Origin: Bovifimicola ammoniilytica
GTDB taxonomy: Bacteria; Bacillota; Clostridia; Lachnospirales; Lachnospiraceae
Direction: 5' to 3'
Assembly (NCBI RefSeq): GCF_025567085.1
Contig: NZ_JAOQJN010000010.1
Coordinates: forward strand, 1-64,000
DNA length: 64,000 nucleotides
Part shown: piece after piece, positions 39,940 to 48,661 of the stretch
Numbering within the stretch: position 1 is the first letter of the stretch
Layout of the letters: each line of letters begins with the position of its first letter
Position numbers and translations under genes: made by a program
The notes under the pieces: model-generated
What the model was told of the DNA's origin: nothing
Databases searched by the model: none
The model's input: the letters and a program-made list of their open reading frames with translations, nothing else

Positions 39940-40263
39940 TCACTCCTTTATAAGCTCGGCAAAAATATCCCCGGCCATCTTTGTGTGATTGGTTTTAAAA
40001 GCATCGTCTAATTTCTGTAAATCTTTTTCTGTGTTTGCTCGCATCTGCTTGAGAATCTTGTCATTGTCTGCCTGAAGTTTCACTTTGAATTCTTCAATGT
40101 GTTTTTTAACATTTTCTTCAAGTTCTCTGTCGAGAGACTCTGTTTTCTCAGACATCTCCTTAGCATAATCTTCCTTCTCTTTATCTGCTGAAGTAAGTAT
40201 GCTTTCAGAAGCACTGTCTATCTTGGATAATTCGGAAATAACTTGTTCAACTTGATATTCCAT
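39940..40263 (-). CDS. V-type ATP synthase subunit G/H (peripheral stalk)
   Basis: A 107-residue highly charged protein, almost entirely coiled coil (KEKEDYAKEMSEKTESLDRE and similar), as expected for the peripheral-stalk partner of subunit E. It is the first gene of the operon, 1 bp ahead of the C gene, behind GGAGTG. The exact family name differs between species (NtpF in Enterococcus hirae). Confidence 0.85.
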   Translation of the reverse strand: MEYQVEQVISELSKIDSASESILTSADKEKEDYAKEMSEKTESLDRELEENVKKHIEEFKVKLQADNDKILKQMRANTEKDLQKLDDAFKTNHTKMAGDIFAELIKE

Positions 40264-40299
40264 GTATAATCACACTCCTTTTTCAATCCAATTATACGC

Positions 40300-40328
40300 A
40301 TAATACACCTTTAAAATAAAAATTTCAA
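40300..40328 (-). promoter_or_regulatory. promoter of the V-ATPase operon
   Basis: Minus-strand TTGAAA (40328-40323), 17-bp spacer and TATTAT (40305-40300), about 37 bp upstream of the first ATPase gene. Confidence 0.7.
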
Positions 40329-40470
40329 CCACTATTTTGAAAATATGCTTATTGATAATTTTCAAAAAAGGACTTTTTTTTTGAAAGATAATAAGGTATC
40401 ATTTTAGTATATATAATAATTCAGTATATATAATAATATATCAGAAACGAGAGAAAGCAGGTATAATTTA

Positions 40471-41118
40471 GTGAGATTAAGAAATGTAAAAGGTTCAAGA
40501 GAAGCGATAGCAGAAAGTGAATTTACCATAAATGATTTTGCAGAGTATAAAGGAAAATGGAATGAAGTGTTTGGCAATGATAATCCGATAAGAATTGAAA
40601 TCGGTATGGGTAAAGGTAAGTTTATAACGGAGCTTGCATTACAAAATCCGGATATCAATTACATCGGAATTGAGAAGTATTCAAGTGTTTTAATCAGAGC
40701 AATTGAGAAGAGAAAGGACATAGAACTTAACAATCTCATATACATCAGAATGGACGCAGTAGAAATATGTGATGCATTTGAAAAAGGAGAAGTGGACAGA
40801 ATATATCTTAATTTCTCGGATCCATGGCCAAAGGACAGACATGCTAAGAGACGTCTTACATCTAGACAGTTTTTCGCCAGATACGATGAAATATTAAAAC
40901 CTGATGGCAAAGTGGAATTCAAGACAGATAACAGAGACTTGTTTGATTTCTCTTTAGAGGAAATACCTGAAACAACATTTAAGATTGATGAATATACATT
41001 TGACCTCCATAGTGATAAGGAAGCCGATATCTATAAGGGGAATGTGATGACTGAATACGAGGAGAAGTTCGTAGGACTTGGAAATCCTATCTGCAAGCTT
41101 GTAGCTTCGAGAAAATAA
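40471..41118 (+). CDS. trmB: tRNA (guanine-46-N7)-methyltransferase TrmB
   Basis: A 215-residue SAM methyltransferase modifying G46 of tRNAs. The SAM motif is EIGMGKGKFITELA (about residues 47-60), and the catalytic region is LNFSDPWPKDRHAKRRLTSRQF, the family's DPWPKxRHxKRR signature. It starts with GTG 40471, whose N terminus (MRLRNVKGSREAI) matches the family. Divergent from the V-ATPase operon; the 207-bp spacer contains that operon's promoter. Confidence 0.95.
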   Translation: MRLRNVKGSREAIAESEFTINDFAEYKGKWNEVFGNDNPIRIEIGMGKGKFITELALQNPDINYIGIEKYSSVLIRAIEKRKDIELNNLIYIRMDAVEICDAFEKGEVDRIYLNFSDPWPKDRHAKRRLTSRQFFARYDEILKPDGKVEFKTDNRDLFDFSLEEIPETTFKIDEYTFDLHSDKEADIYKGNVMTEYEEKFVGLGNPICKLVASRK

Positions 41119-41126
41119 CCTCTTGC

Positions 41127-41225
41127 TTTTTTACTTACCAGGAAATTTCGTTGAAATTGTCCTGGTAAGTAAAAAACGCTCCGCGAGGATCGCACTTCGG
41201 AGGAGAATGTCGCAAGCGACATTCT
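41127..41225. repeat. three-hairpin interspersed repeat, copy B
   Basis: Ninety-nine bases matching 28951-29048: hairpins ACTTACCAGGA...TCCTGGTAAGT, CTCCG...CGGAG and GAATGTCGC-AA-GCGACATTC. It begins 9 bp after the trmB stop. The preceding T-run and first stem could also terminate trmB. Confidence 0.88.
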
Positions 41226-41424
41226 ATATTCTATATCATATGTGTATATGCCATATGTCAAAAAAGTATTAAATGAATACATTATAATAGGAAGATATAG
41301 GTACCATATGAAATAGATATACTTAAATTTTTTCGAAAAATACAGAGATTAGATATATTTTTAAGGGTAATTTTATTAAGTATATTTTTTAGAAAACATA
41401 TGGAGTTGTGAAAAGGGGAAAATT

Positions 41425-41574
41425 ATGGGTAGAAAATGTTTTTTTTGTAAGATTAGAAGATGTGGCAGAAGGAGATGTTGTCACAGGCATTTTGATGAAA
41501 GATGGTTCAACAGGTGTTGCTGCAATTTTAAGAAGTCTATGGACGAAGTATATAATTTACTTAATCCAAAGTAG
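41425..41574 (+). CDS. cysteine-rich basic peptide (49 aa), unknown family
   Basis: An unrecognised 49-residue frame with eight Cys: CFFCKIRRC near the N terminus, then RRRCCHRH and NRCCCNFKK. About a quarter of residues are Arg or Lys. AAGGGG lies 6-7 bp before ATG 41425, the gene is monocistronic and a long hairpin terminator follows 80 bp after the stop. A longer overlapping frame (41408-41620, GTG start) lacks such a patterned sequence. The Cys/His spacing suggests metal binding or disulfide bonding, but no function is assigned. Confidence 0.6.
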   Translation: MGRKCFFCKIRRCGRRRCCHRHFDERWFNRCCCNFKKSMDEVYNLLNPK

Positions 41575-41656
41575 AAAATATTTTAGATTATTTAGGATAA
41601 TAGATATCAAGGTTCCATAAAGAATAAAAGATAGTGAAAATTGAGAATTATAACTT

Positions 41657-41721
41657 AGAGATATAGGACAGAGCGTTTGATGGATGGGGATTAGACATCA
41701 AATACTCTGTTCTATATCTCT
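41657..41721. terminator. long terminator hairpin
   Basis: AGAGATATAG-GACAGAG-CG-TTTGATG pairs with CATCAAAT-A-CTCTGT-TC-TATATCTCT around a 14-base loop, followed by GTTTT. It ends the cysteine-rich peptide transcript and could serve the converging thioredoxin gene. Confidence 0.75.
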
Positions 41722-41804
41722 GTTTTGGCCTATAACTCTATAATTCGCAATTAGGTATATTTCGGATTAAATTTTCAACATCTTATTGTACTTTTCGGTA
41801 TATT

Positions 41805-42125
41805 TTATAGGTTAAAGTATTTTTTAATCTTAGTTTCGACCACATTTTTAGTAACGGCTTCTTCAAGTCTGCCTAACACTTTACCGTCTTTAATAAATAA
41901 AAGTGTTGGTATTGATAAAACACGATAGTCAAGTGCGACCATAGGATTTTCATCAATATTAATTTTGCCCATCTTAATTGAATTAATATATTTTTTTTCA
42001 ATTTCATTTACAACAGGTGCCATAACCTTGCAAGGCATACACCAATCTGCATAAAAATCAACAATTACAGGCATATCTGATTCTAAAACTTCATTTTCGA
42101 AATTATCTGCATTTAAAATTTTCAT
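41805..42125 (-). CDS. thioredoxin-like protein (CMPC active site)
   Basis: A 106-residue thioredoxin fold protein. The active site is YADWCMPCKVMAP (Cys29, Cys32); the usual thioredoxin site is WCGPC, so the Gly-to-Met change should alter the redox potential. The cis-Pro is in VLSIPTLLF. No signal peptide, hence cytoplasmic. ATG 42125 follows GGAG by 7 bp. It is 27 bp downstream of the AI-2E-type permease gene, likely co-transcribed. Confidence 0.88.
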   Translation of the reverse strand: MKILNADNFENEVLESDMPVIVDFYADWCMPCKVMAPVVNEIEKKYINSIKMGKINIDENPMVALDYRVLSIPTLLFIKDGKVLGRLEEAVTKNVVETKIKKYFNL

Positions 42126-42152
42126 ACTATTCTCCAATCCGCATATTATAAT

Positions 42153-43328
42153 TTATTTGACTGTTACATCTTCAACAGTAATATTTTTTTCAGTAAGTTT
42201 TCGGTTTATTACCCTGTCTGTAAGGAATGCGATTACCGCAACACATGGAACACCTAGAAACATTCCGATTGGTCCGGCAAGCCAGCCGCCTACAGTTATG
42301 GCAAATATTATCCAGACAGGACGAAGTCCGGTGCTTTCTCCAAGTATCTTTGGACCGAGATATAAGCCATCAAATTGCTGTAAGGCAAGTATCAGTACAC
42401 CGAAAACTAAAGCATATTTCCAATCAATGGTAAGTAATATAAGAACTCCTGGAACTGCACCTATAAATGGTCCGAAATATGGAATCATATTTGTAATACC
42501 TACGATAACGCTTATAAGCATTGAGTATTTAAGACCTAGAATGTTCATAAACAGAAAGCACAGGAATCCTATTATGGTTGAATCAATTGTTTTACCAACG
42601 ATAAATTTTCCAAAGATTTTATTACATTCGCTTAATGTCTGTGATATCTTATCAGCATGTGACTTCTTGAAGATAACATATATTACTTTTTTGCAATTAG
42701 TAAGAAGTCGCTGCTTATCGATGAGCATATAGCAGGATACCATAATTGCTATAATCAGGTTAATAACCCATGAAATAACCGACATAGAAGTATTGTACAA
42801 TAATGGCAGAATTGTATCAAGAGAACCCTGAACAAATTCAATTATTTTTGAACTGTTATCCTTAACAACTGATGTAATATATTCTATATCCCAGGTTGGA
42901 TGTTCCTTACTGGTTTTATCAAGGAAATTAACAAGTTTGTCATAAGAACCCTGCACACCATCATAAATATTCTTAAGACTTGAATATATCTCAGGTACAA
43001 TAATAGAAATACATACTCCGATTATTCCAAGAACGATGACATATGAAAATAGTATTGATAAAAATTTTCTGATTTTATCGGATTTAATCCTGAAAATTTT
43101 CTTAAGTAACTTGCCATCTATTAATTTAACAAGAGGATTCATTAAGTAAGCAATAAAAATGCCAATTAGAAATGGTGAAAGCACATCAAGAATTTTGTGT
43201 ACTGTCCGAAGTGTAGAACCCCAGTTCCATATAAGTTTAAATGCTATAATAGCAACTATAAAAGTAATAAGAACATACATAGAAATGGTGTAATATTTCT
43301 TGTTCTTCTCGAATTTGTGTTTATCCAT
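42153..43328 (-). CDS. AI-2E family (PerM/YtvI) membrane transporter
   Basis: A 391-residue integral membrane protein with about eight TM segments and the family's central loop. Signatures: LIGIFIAYLMNPLV near the N terminus, then GKFIVGKTIDSTIIGFLCF, IPYFGPFIGAVPGVL and GRRPVW-like GLRPVWIIFAITVGGWLAGPIGMFLGVP. Family members export varied small substrates; the substrate here is unknown. ATG 43328 follows GGAGG by 5 bp. Upstream (43329-43590) is AT-rich with no visible gene. Confidence 0.88.
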   Translation of the reverse strand: MDKHKFEKNKKYYTISMYVLITFIVAIIAFKLIWNWGSTLRTVHKILDVLSPFLIGIFIAYLMNPLVKLIDGKLLKKIFRIKSDKIRKFLSILFSYVIVLGIIGVCISIIVPEIYSSLKNIYDGVQGSYDKLVNFLDKTSKEHPTWDIEYITSVVKDNSSKIIEFVQGSLDTILPLLYNTSMSVISWVINLIIAIMVSCYMLIDKQRLLTNCKKVIYVIFKKSHADKISQTLSECNKIFGKFIVGKTIDSTIIGFLCFLFMNILGLKYSMLISVIVGITNMIPYFGPFIGAVPGVLILLTIDWKYALVFGVLILALQQFDGLYLGPKILGESTGLRPVWIIFAITVGGWLAGPIGMFLGVPCVAVIAFLTDRVINRKLTEKNITVEDVTVK

Positions 43329-43590
43329 TTTTACCTCCACTTTAAAATTTGAAATTTATATAATAAATACTGAATATATAGATATATAACAAAATATATA
43401 CCATATCAGACATTACATTTCTATGGTAAAAAATGTCTGAAATATAAAATAAATTATATATAAAAGTATAACATATAAACGGAAGGTTGCAAAATAAATT
43501 TATGATAAAGTTATGGAGTTATATCACCTTGTAATGAGATTATTCCATAAAAATAATATAACATAAAATATAAGTAAAAATTAATCAGTG

Positions 43591-43679
43591 AACACAAAAA
43601 AAGCACCTGCCCCGGAAGTCGAGCTTCCAAAACTGGTACTTCTAGTGCGCCTCCAGGGGTTCGAACCCTGGACACCCTG
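43591..43679. repeat. attachment-site direct repeat, left copy (with tRNA-Lys 3' fragment)
   Basis: Identical over 89 bp to 50695-50783. Positions 43646-43679 are the 3' part of tRNA-Lys on the minus strand, from the anticodon stem to the acceptor. Beyond 43679 the sequence diverges from a tRNA, marking the crossover in or near the anticodon arm. Confidence 0.92.
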
Positions 43680-44005
43680 TGTGACCTGATGAATTTTATT
43701 TAATTTTATTTCGCCTCAAATATTGTTATATTATGTGTCACAATGCCTTTATTTATCAGCAGTTCAGGTGTTATAACCTGTTAAAGAAATTTAGTAACAA
43801 AATATAATATTTTTTAAAAAGTAGAAAATTTTGTGGGCAAGATTTTTGTTGTTGGAGCCTATATTGTACAAAAGTTAGTTTATAGAAATTCGGTTACTGA
43901 ATTTATTTACAATAAATTTTTAACCTTGTTAACATGAGTTATATCTCTAATGTAATTACTATTAACTACATTGATTTTTAACAATTTAATGAAAGGACAT
44001 ACTAT
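43680..44005. other. gene-free left end of the island
   Basis: An AT-rich 326 bp stretch. The only notable motif is TTGTGGGCAA at 43841-43850, which recurs at 50454-50463 near the right end and may be an integrase arm-type site or part of a terminator. No gene is seen. Confidence 0.5.
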
Positions 44006-44164
44006 ATGCTGTCTACTGGTGAGCAGTGGAATCCGAGCGATCTTTACAAAATCGATATGCCTGTAGCTCTTGTTGAAAAGCAAAAAGCAAAAGCTATCAA
44101 GTAAGCCAAGAAACTATTACAACGTGAAGGATTGCTTCCTCCTGATGAACCATTAGCTTCTTGA
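44006..44164 (+). pseudogene. gene fragment, possibly a transposase C terminus
   Basis: A short frame beginning MLSTGEQWNPSDLYKIDMP, preceded by AAAGGA, is broken by TAA at 44102-44104 and continues in the same frame (AKKLLQREGLLPPDEPLAS) to TGA at 44162. Codon bias is unlike the neighbours. I do not recognise the family with certainty. Imperfect inverted repeats (AAACCTCCAAACTGTGTAA at about 44265 and TTACATCAGTTTAGAGGTTT at about 44291) followed by ACACAAACTTTGGGACGCTC suggest an insertion-sequence end. Confidence 0.45.
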
Positions 44165-44506
44165 TCTAATTTCCTAACTCTATAACACTTCAAAAAGTTG
44201 CCTGCCTTAGACAGCTTATTTAAGTGTGCCTATTTATGGTCTTCCTCTACTTTCTTTCACACTAAACCTCCAAACTGTGTAATTTTATCTTACATCAGTT
44301 TAGAGGTTTACACAAACTTTGGGACGCTCCCGAACTTGCATTAACGCCCGATGGATTACAAAATTTTGTAGATTCTATAAGAAATTTCTTTTCAATTTTA
44401 ATTAATTATTGCCAGTCCTATAATTAAATGGGACTGGCAATAATATCGTATTCTAAAATACCTTGATTCATAAATCATGATTACATTATTTAATAACTTG
44501 CTTTAT
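44165..44506. other. non-coding stretch downstream of the subtilase
   Basis: Holds the candidate insertion-sequence end at about 44265-44335 and a hairpin terminator at 44405-44444. No gene is supported. Confidence 0.5.
44405..44444 (-). terminator. terminator of the subtilase gene
   Basis: ATTATTGCCAGTCC and GGACTGGCAATAAT form a perfect 14-bp stem with a 12-base loop, 60-100 bp after the subtilase stop on the minus strand. Confidence 0.75.
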
Positions 44507-45544
44507 TTATCTTCTATTGTCTTTTTTTATTAAGTCAAAGGATTTCACATAACTTTTATTAGTATTATTTTTCATTAACTCCAATAAGTAATCATATTCA
44601 ATTTCCGATTTATGAAGTTTTTTATAATAGTCCTTTATTAAAGCAGCATAACCACTTGCTATTGCTGTAGACTGTGATGTTCCACTCGAAATAGTCGAAA
44701 TGAGCTTATCATTTTCAACAGTCAAAGATTCAATGTCTACACCTGGATATTTAACAATAGACTCCTTCTTATCCATCGTTATATTACATTCTTCCCATAA
44801 TATTCCTTTTTCGTTAATACTTTGTACAGCAATAACTGTCTCCAACGAAGCTGGAAATAATAAATCTTTATTATCATAATCTCCTGCCGCTGCTAATATA
44901 GTAATCCCTTGTCTTTGCATTTCTGCAATTTGTTTAACTACTTGTTCACTATAGTTCATTCCTCCTAAGCTTATATTAACAATTGTAGCTTTTGAATTAC
45001 TAATATACTGTAAAGCTTTCAACAAATAGTCATTATTTGTTAATCCTTCATCTGATATCGCTTTAACAATTATTATTTTTGCTTTAGGAGCTATTCCATA
45101 AACTTCATTGTAACCATCTCCACACGCAATGCTAACCATTTCTGTTCCATGACCATTATAATCATTTGTATTTCCTGAGTCATCAAGAACATTATATTTT
45201 CCCACGATTCTATCGCCTAGTTTCTTTGCATATGCATCAGAAATTCCTGAATCAATAAACGCAATAGTCTGTGAATCACCTTTTGAATATTTTAGCAATT
45301 GATTATAATTCATTTTTTTTAAGTACCAATTGGATTCATTGTTACTTGTTACAATCGTTATAACTGCAATTCCAACTCCTACAAATAGTAATATTCCTAA
45401 AATTATTATTATTATTGATAAAGGCTTAAAATTATTAATTGGCATAATACTTTTTTTCTTTAGAAAAAATATTACGCAGATAATCATGCATATTAAAAAT
45501 ATATACTTACCATATATACCATATTTATTGATTATTTCTATCAT
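44507..45544 (-). CDS. membrane-anchored subtilisin-like serine protease
   Basis: A 345-residue S8-type protease. Two N-terminal TM segments (about residues 12-29 and 41-64) anchor it. Catalytic residues are visible: Asp98 in IAFIDSGI, His132 in YNGHGTEM and Ser290 in SGTSQSTAIASG. The oxyanion-hole motif, usually AAAGN, reads AAAGD (Asp222). There is no obvious pro-domain. ATG 45544 follows GAGGAG by 8 bp and lies just after the stop of the secreted precursor gene, so the two are probably one operon. The protease is a natural candidate to process that precursor (inference). Confidence 0.88.
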   Translation of the reverse strand: MIEIINKYGIYGKYIFLICMIICVIFFLKKKSIMPINNFKPLSIIIIILGILLFVGVGIAVITIVTSNNESNWYLKKMNYNQLLKYSKGDSQTIAFIDSGISDAYAKKLGDRIVGKYNVLDDSGNTNDYNGHGTEMVSIACGDGYNEVYGIAPKAKIIIVKAISDEGLTNNDYLLKALQYISNSKATIVNISLGGMNYSEQVVKQIAEMQRQGITILAAAGDYDNKDLLFPASLETVIAVQSINEKGILWEECNITMDKKESIVKYPGVDIESLTVENDKLISTISSGTSQSTAIASGYAALIKDYYKKLHKSEIEYDYLLELMKNNTNKSYVKSFDLIKKDNRR

Positions 45545-45561
45545 GATTTTTCTCCTCATGT

Positions 45562-46269
45562 TTATTGCTTCTTTACAGTAAATATGCCAACCCATGTGAA
45601 ATTGATTATAACACCTCTAGAACCATTTTTTGCATCAATTCGCGTAGCAATTAATCCAAAATACCCAGCTCCAACCGCTGAGAGTCCGCTTATCAATGCT
45701 GACACTGCCGCTGACCCCTTTGAAATCAGCCCTTCCGGTGCCAAGGCGGCAGCAGCAGTATATGATGCAGTTCCTCCTGATACCATCCACGCAGAATTGC
45801 TTATTGTATTAAATGTGCTTACTATTTTCTTAGCACTCTTCTTGCTTGCATATCTTTTGATTCCCCACCATTTAACTACAACTTTATCAACATTTCCTCC
45901 CTGAATAGCTAAATCTTCATTTATTTCATATACTGTTCCGTTATCTGTCACGTCATATTCTTCAGTTTGTAATAAATCATTAACTTGTTCCATCCCGGCT
46001 AAAATTGCCTCATAGTTTTCCTGACCAATCTTATCTATTTCCTTTTGAGAGATTTCAAGCACAAATTGACCGTTTACAACCTCAACATCATCATCCAACT
46101 CATCAATTAACTCATCAAAAGTTATACCATATTCCTCTTGCTCATAATGATTCTGCGCATATTCTCCTGAATCTGCATACACGGACACATTAATATTACT
46201 AACTGTTATTGCCATTGCTAGAGTAATTGCTATAATTTTTGTCACTTTATTCAATAATATCTTCTTCAT
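45562..46269 (-). CDS. secreted precursor with hydrophobic Gly/Ala-rich C-terminal part
   Basis: An unrecognised 235-residue protein. A signal peptide (residues 1-32, ending around VYADS) is followed by an acidic segment (about 35-125), a short basic aromatic motif KWWGIKRYASKK (133-144) and a hydrophobic C-terminal region with two Gly/Ala-rich stretches (about 158-180 and 187-211), ending GIFTVKKQ. The acidic leader plus a cationic membrane-active-looking tail resembles a bacteriocin or toxin precursor. It lies directly upstream of a subtilase and downstream of a LytTR operator-like repeat pair. Function is inference only. Confidence 0.7.
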   Translation of the reverse strand: MKKILLNKVTKIIAITLAMAITVSNINVSVYADSGEYAQNHYEQEEYGITFDELIDELDDDVEVVNGQFVLEISQKEIDKIGQENYEAILAGMEQVNDLLQTEEYDVTDNGTVYEINEDLAIQGGNVDKVVVKWWGIKRYASKKSAKKIVSTFNTISNSAWMVSGGTASYTAAAALAPEGLISKGSAAVSALISGLSAVGAGYFGLIATRIDAKNGSRGVIINFTWVGIFTVKKQ

Positions 46270-46418
46270 GTAAAAACCTCTTTCTTTTTCTAATAGAGTA
46301 CTTATTAAATGTTCTTTAATTTAATAGATACATTTGCTATGTATAAAATACAAATTTTTTAATGTTTCGAAACGCTTATTACTATATTTCTTTATCATTA
46401 CAAATTCAATAAATTTTA

Positions 46419-46448
46419 CACAAACGTTAAAAAAAACGACATAAACGT
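46419..46448 (-). promoter_or_regulatory. paired LytTR-type direct repeats upstream of the precursor gene
   Basis: On the minus strand ACGTTTATG, 12 bp, ACGTTTGTG: two 9-bp near-identical direct repeats 21 bp apart start-to-start, the spacing recognised by LytTR dimers. A TATAGT -10-like element is about 35 bp downstream. The first repeat overlaps the response-regulator gene's terminator. The same motif pair occurs at 48662-48691. Confidence 0.7.
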
Positions 46449-46458
46449 CGTTTTTTTT
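46430..46458. terminator. terminator of the island response-regulator gene
   Basis: AAAACGAC, a short loop and GTCGTTTT with flanking A- and T-runs lie right at the response-regulator stop; the structure works on both strands. Confidence 0.7.
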
Positions 46459-47155
46459 ACATAGATGCAAACTTTTTCTTTGCTGCAATATATCTTTTTT
46501 TCGTCTCCGTGTATTTCCTAACACTAATATATGCCTTCTTACCCTTCACAAAATATGCAAACTCTTTATCTAAATGTTCCACACAATTCAAATTAATTAG
46601 AAAAGATTTATGACACTTGAAAAAACCATACTCTTCCAGTTTTGTTTCCAAATCATTAATCTTCTCACTGCATTCATAACATCTGTCAATTGTATTAATA
46701 ACACAGCCTCTTTTATTGGTTTCTATAAATAGAATATCATTAACCAAAATATTTTTTGTATCATTTCCATTTGTTCCCGTCAATGAGAAACTGTTTTTTC
46801 GATTAATCTCTCTTACTTTTTCAAAAGCTTCTTTTAATTCCTCTTTCATTTTTGTTTTATCCACATACCGGAATGCATCCACCAGATAACCTTTTCTTGC
46901 ACAATTCAGATGCGTTGTCAAAATTATAATGATGCTTTCCGAATATTGTTCTTTATAATTCATTATAGTTTCAAAGCCATCCATTTCCGGCATGTCAACA
47001 TCCATTAATACTACATTATATTCTCCGTTATTTTTGATAAATTCTACACCTGATTCAAAAGTATCTATTTTATCCGTTTTCTCTGTATAGCCTTTTACAA
47101 CATCTGAAGCCAAATTCCTCCATTTTACTTCATCATCAACAATTGCTATTTTCAT
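46457..47155 (-). CDS. LytTR response regulator (AgrA/ComE type), island-borne
   Basis: A 232-residue regulator. The receiver domain has IVDDE, the phospho-acceptor Asp in VVLMDVDMPEMDGFE and a Lys in YVDKTKM. The C-terminal LytTR DNA-binding domain includes IETNKRGCVI and FFKCHKSFLINLNCVEHL. ATG 47155 is preferred (MKIAIVDDE). It follows the kinase gene by 4 bp. The likely targets are the paired repeats at 46419-46448 and 48662-48691, giving autoregulation and control of the precursor-protease pair. Confidence 0.92.
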   Translation of the reverse strand: MKIAIVDDEVKWRNLASDVVKGYTEKTDKIDTFESGVEFIKNNGEYNVVLMDVDMPEMDGFETIMNYKEQYSESIIIILTTHLNCARKGYLVDAFRYVDKTKMKEELKEAFEKVREINRKNSFSLTGTNGNDTKNILVNDILFIETNKRGCVINTIDRCYECSEKINDLETKLEEYGFFKCHKSFLINLNCVEHLDKEFAYFVKGKKAYISVRKYTETKKRYIAAKKKFASM

Positions 47156-47159
47156 TTTT

Positions 47160-48458
47160 CTATGCCCTTTCTTCATTTTTTAACGTTATGGAAATTATAA
47201 ACTTATCATCCACAATTTCTATATCCATCAATCCTTTGCAATCCACAACGCTATCCTCTACATTTTTCATCCCCCATCCATGATATTCTTTTTCACTTTT
47301 CGTTGTCTGCAATCTGTTCTTATCCAGTTTATCGTTAATACAATAGTAATTACCTATTTCTACAATTATTTCTTTTATCGTATATCGGCATATCACCCAT
47401 ATTTCCCTTTTCGTTGTTTTATCTGCTGCCTCTATTGCATTGCTCAACAAATTAAAAAATATTGTGCATAAATTGTAAGCACTAATATTACACTGTGAAG
47501 GAAAATGCCCGGCTACATTTATTTTTATATTTTTACTCTTTGCTTCTACAAAAGCTTTATTTAGAACAGCATTAACGATATCATTTCCTACATTAATGTT
47601 GCTCCCCAGATTATCTACTTTTCCAATAATATCCTGAAAATACTCCTCAAACTCTTGGTCTCTTCCTTCTTGCTTTAATTTATTTAAGAAATAAAGATGT
47701 CCTCTGATATCATGTCTGAATTTTTTTGTTTCCTTTTCTCTCTCATTCAGATATTCATACTGTTTTACCTGTTCCTCAAGATACTGTTTAATAATTAATT
47801 CTTTTTCTTTGTGTATATTTCTTGAAACCAACAGTAATATTACACATGCCATTTGTATCAATAGTCCTATGGTTACCGATATGTATATAATGATATATGC
47901 AATTTTATTTTGATATGCAATTTCCTCAAGAGTGACACGGGTCATCAACGCTAATATGCAGAAATCTGCAAATAAATTTAATGTAAAAAGAGCCAGATAC
48001 TTTATATGAACCTTTCTTATGCCTTCATCTGTTATTCTTCTTAAAAGTATACTTACCATACTAATAAAACTCAATGATAACAATGCCGCAAAAAGATTTT
48101 CTAAAGAATCATTATTATAATTCATGACTGCGCTTGCTATATCTACCAGTAAAATTGACAACATGTCAAGTATTTCTACAATAACAGATACCCATATAGC
48201 ACATACAATTATTTTCTTATTATTTTCTTCATAACATATTTGCATGATTATTACAACGCATAACAAATAGATTATTAATGCGATTGTCTGGTTTTTTATC
48301 ACACTAATAATCAGTGAAACAACAACGGATACTATCAGTATTTTTAGATACCTATATTTATCACCTGTTTTTTCTCTTAACTTCAAATAAACTTTACATA
48401 TCAACACTATTCCTAGTATATGTAAAATATCAGTAATGACTTTACAAAGTATACTCAT
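47160..48458 (-). CDS. AgrC-like sensor histidine kinase, island-borne
   Basis: A 432-residue kinase with six or seven TM segments in the first 215 residues, a coiled linker and a HPK10-type catalytic part: H box KKFRHDIRGHL, the NAVLNKAFVEAK segment, N box FFNLLSNAIEAADK and G box GWGMKNVEDSV. This class usually senses peptides. No agrB or agrD accompanies it, so the secreted precursor downstream could supply the signal (inference). Confidence 0.9.
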   Translation of the reverse strand: MSILCKVITDILHILGIVLICKVYLKLREKTGDKYRYLKILIVSVVVSLIISVIKNQTIALIIYLLCVVIIMQICYEENNKKIIVCAIWVSVIVEILDMLSILLVDIASAVMNYNNDSLENLFAALLSLSFISMVSILLRRITDEGIRKVHIKYLALFTLNLFADFCILALMTRVTLEEIAYQNKIAYIIIYISVTIGLLIQMACVILLLVSRNIHKEKELIIKQYLEEQVKQYEYLNEREKETKKFRHDIRGHLYFLNKLKQEGRDQEFEEYFQDIIGKVDNLGSNINVGNDIVNAVLNKAFVEAKSKNIKINVAGHFPSQCNISAYNLCTIFFNLLSNAIEAADKTTKREIWVICRYTIKEIIVEIGNYYCINDKLDKNRLQTTKSEKEYHGWGMKNVEDSVVDCKGLMDIEIVDDKFIISITLKNEERA

Positions 48459-48661
48459 TATTCCTCCCAGATTGTAAAATATAATATATAATTATAGCAT
48501 ATTTTATGCAATCTGGGAAATTTATGGTTATTTGCTTAAAACCAACTAAAAAACCACTTATACCATCTTCCAAACAAAGGTAAATCCTTTCCGTATATAC
48601 TTTTGTATTGCCCGGACAACTGATAGGATACCTTTTTTATTTTTTCTGTAAATAGTTTTTG

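Noticed and set aside
41408..41620. 70-codon GTG frame (LEDVAEGDVVTGILMKDGST region)
   Set aside because: Overlaps the cysteine-rich 49-residue frame, which has the better SD and a clearly patterned sequence. Not fully excluded.
43646..43679. Second tRNA-Lys gene
   Set aside because: Only the 3' portion is present; it is the far attachment-site copy of the integrated element.
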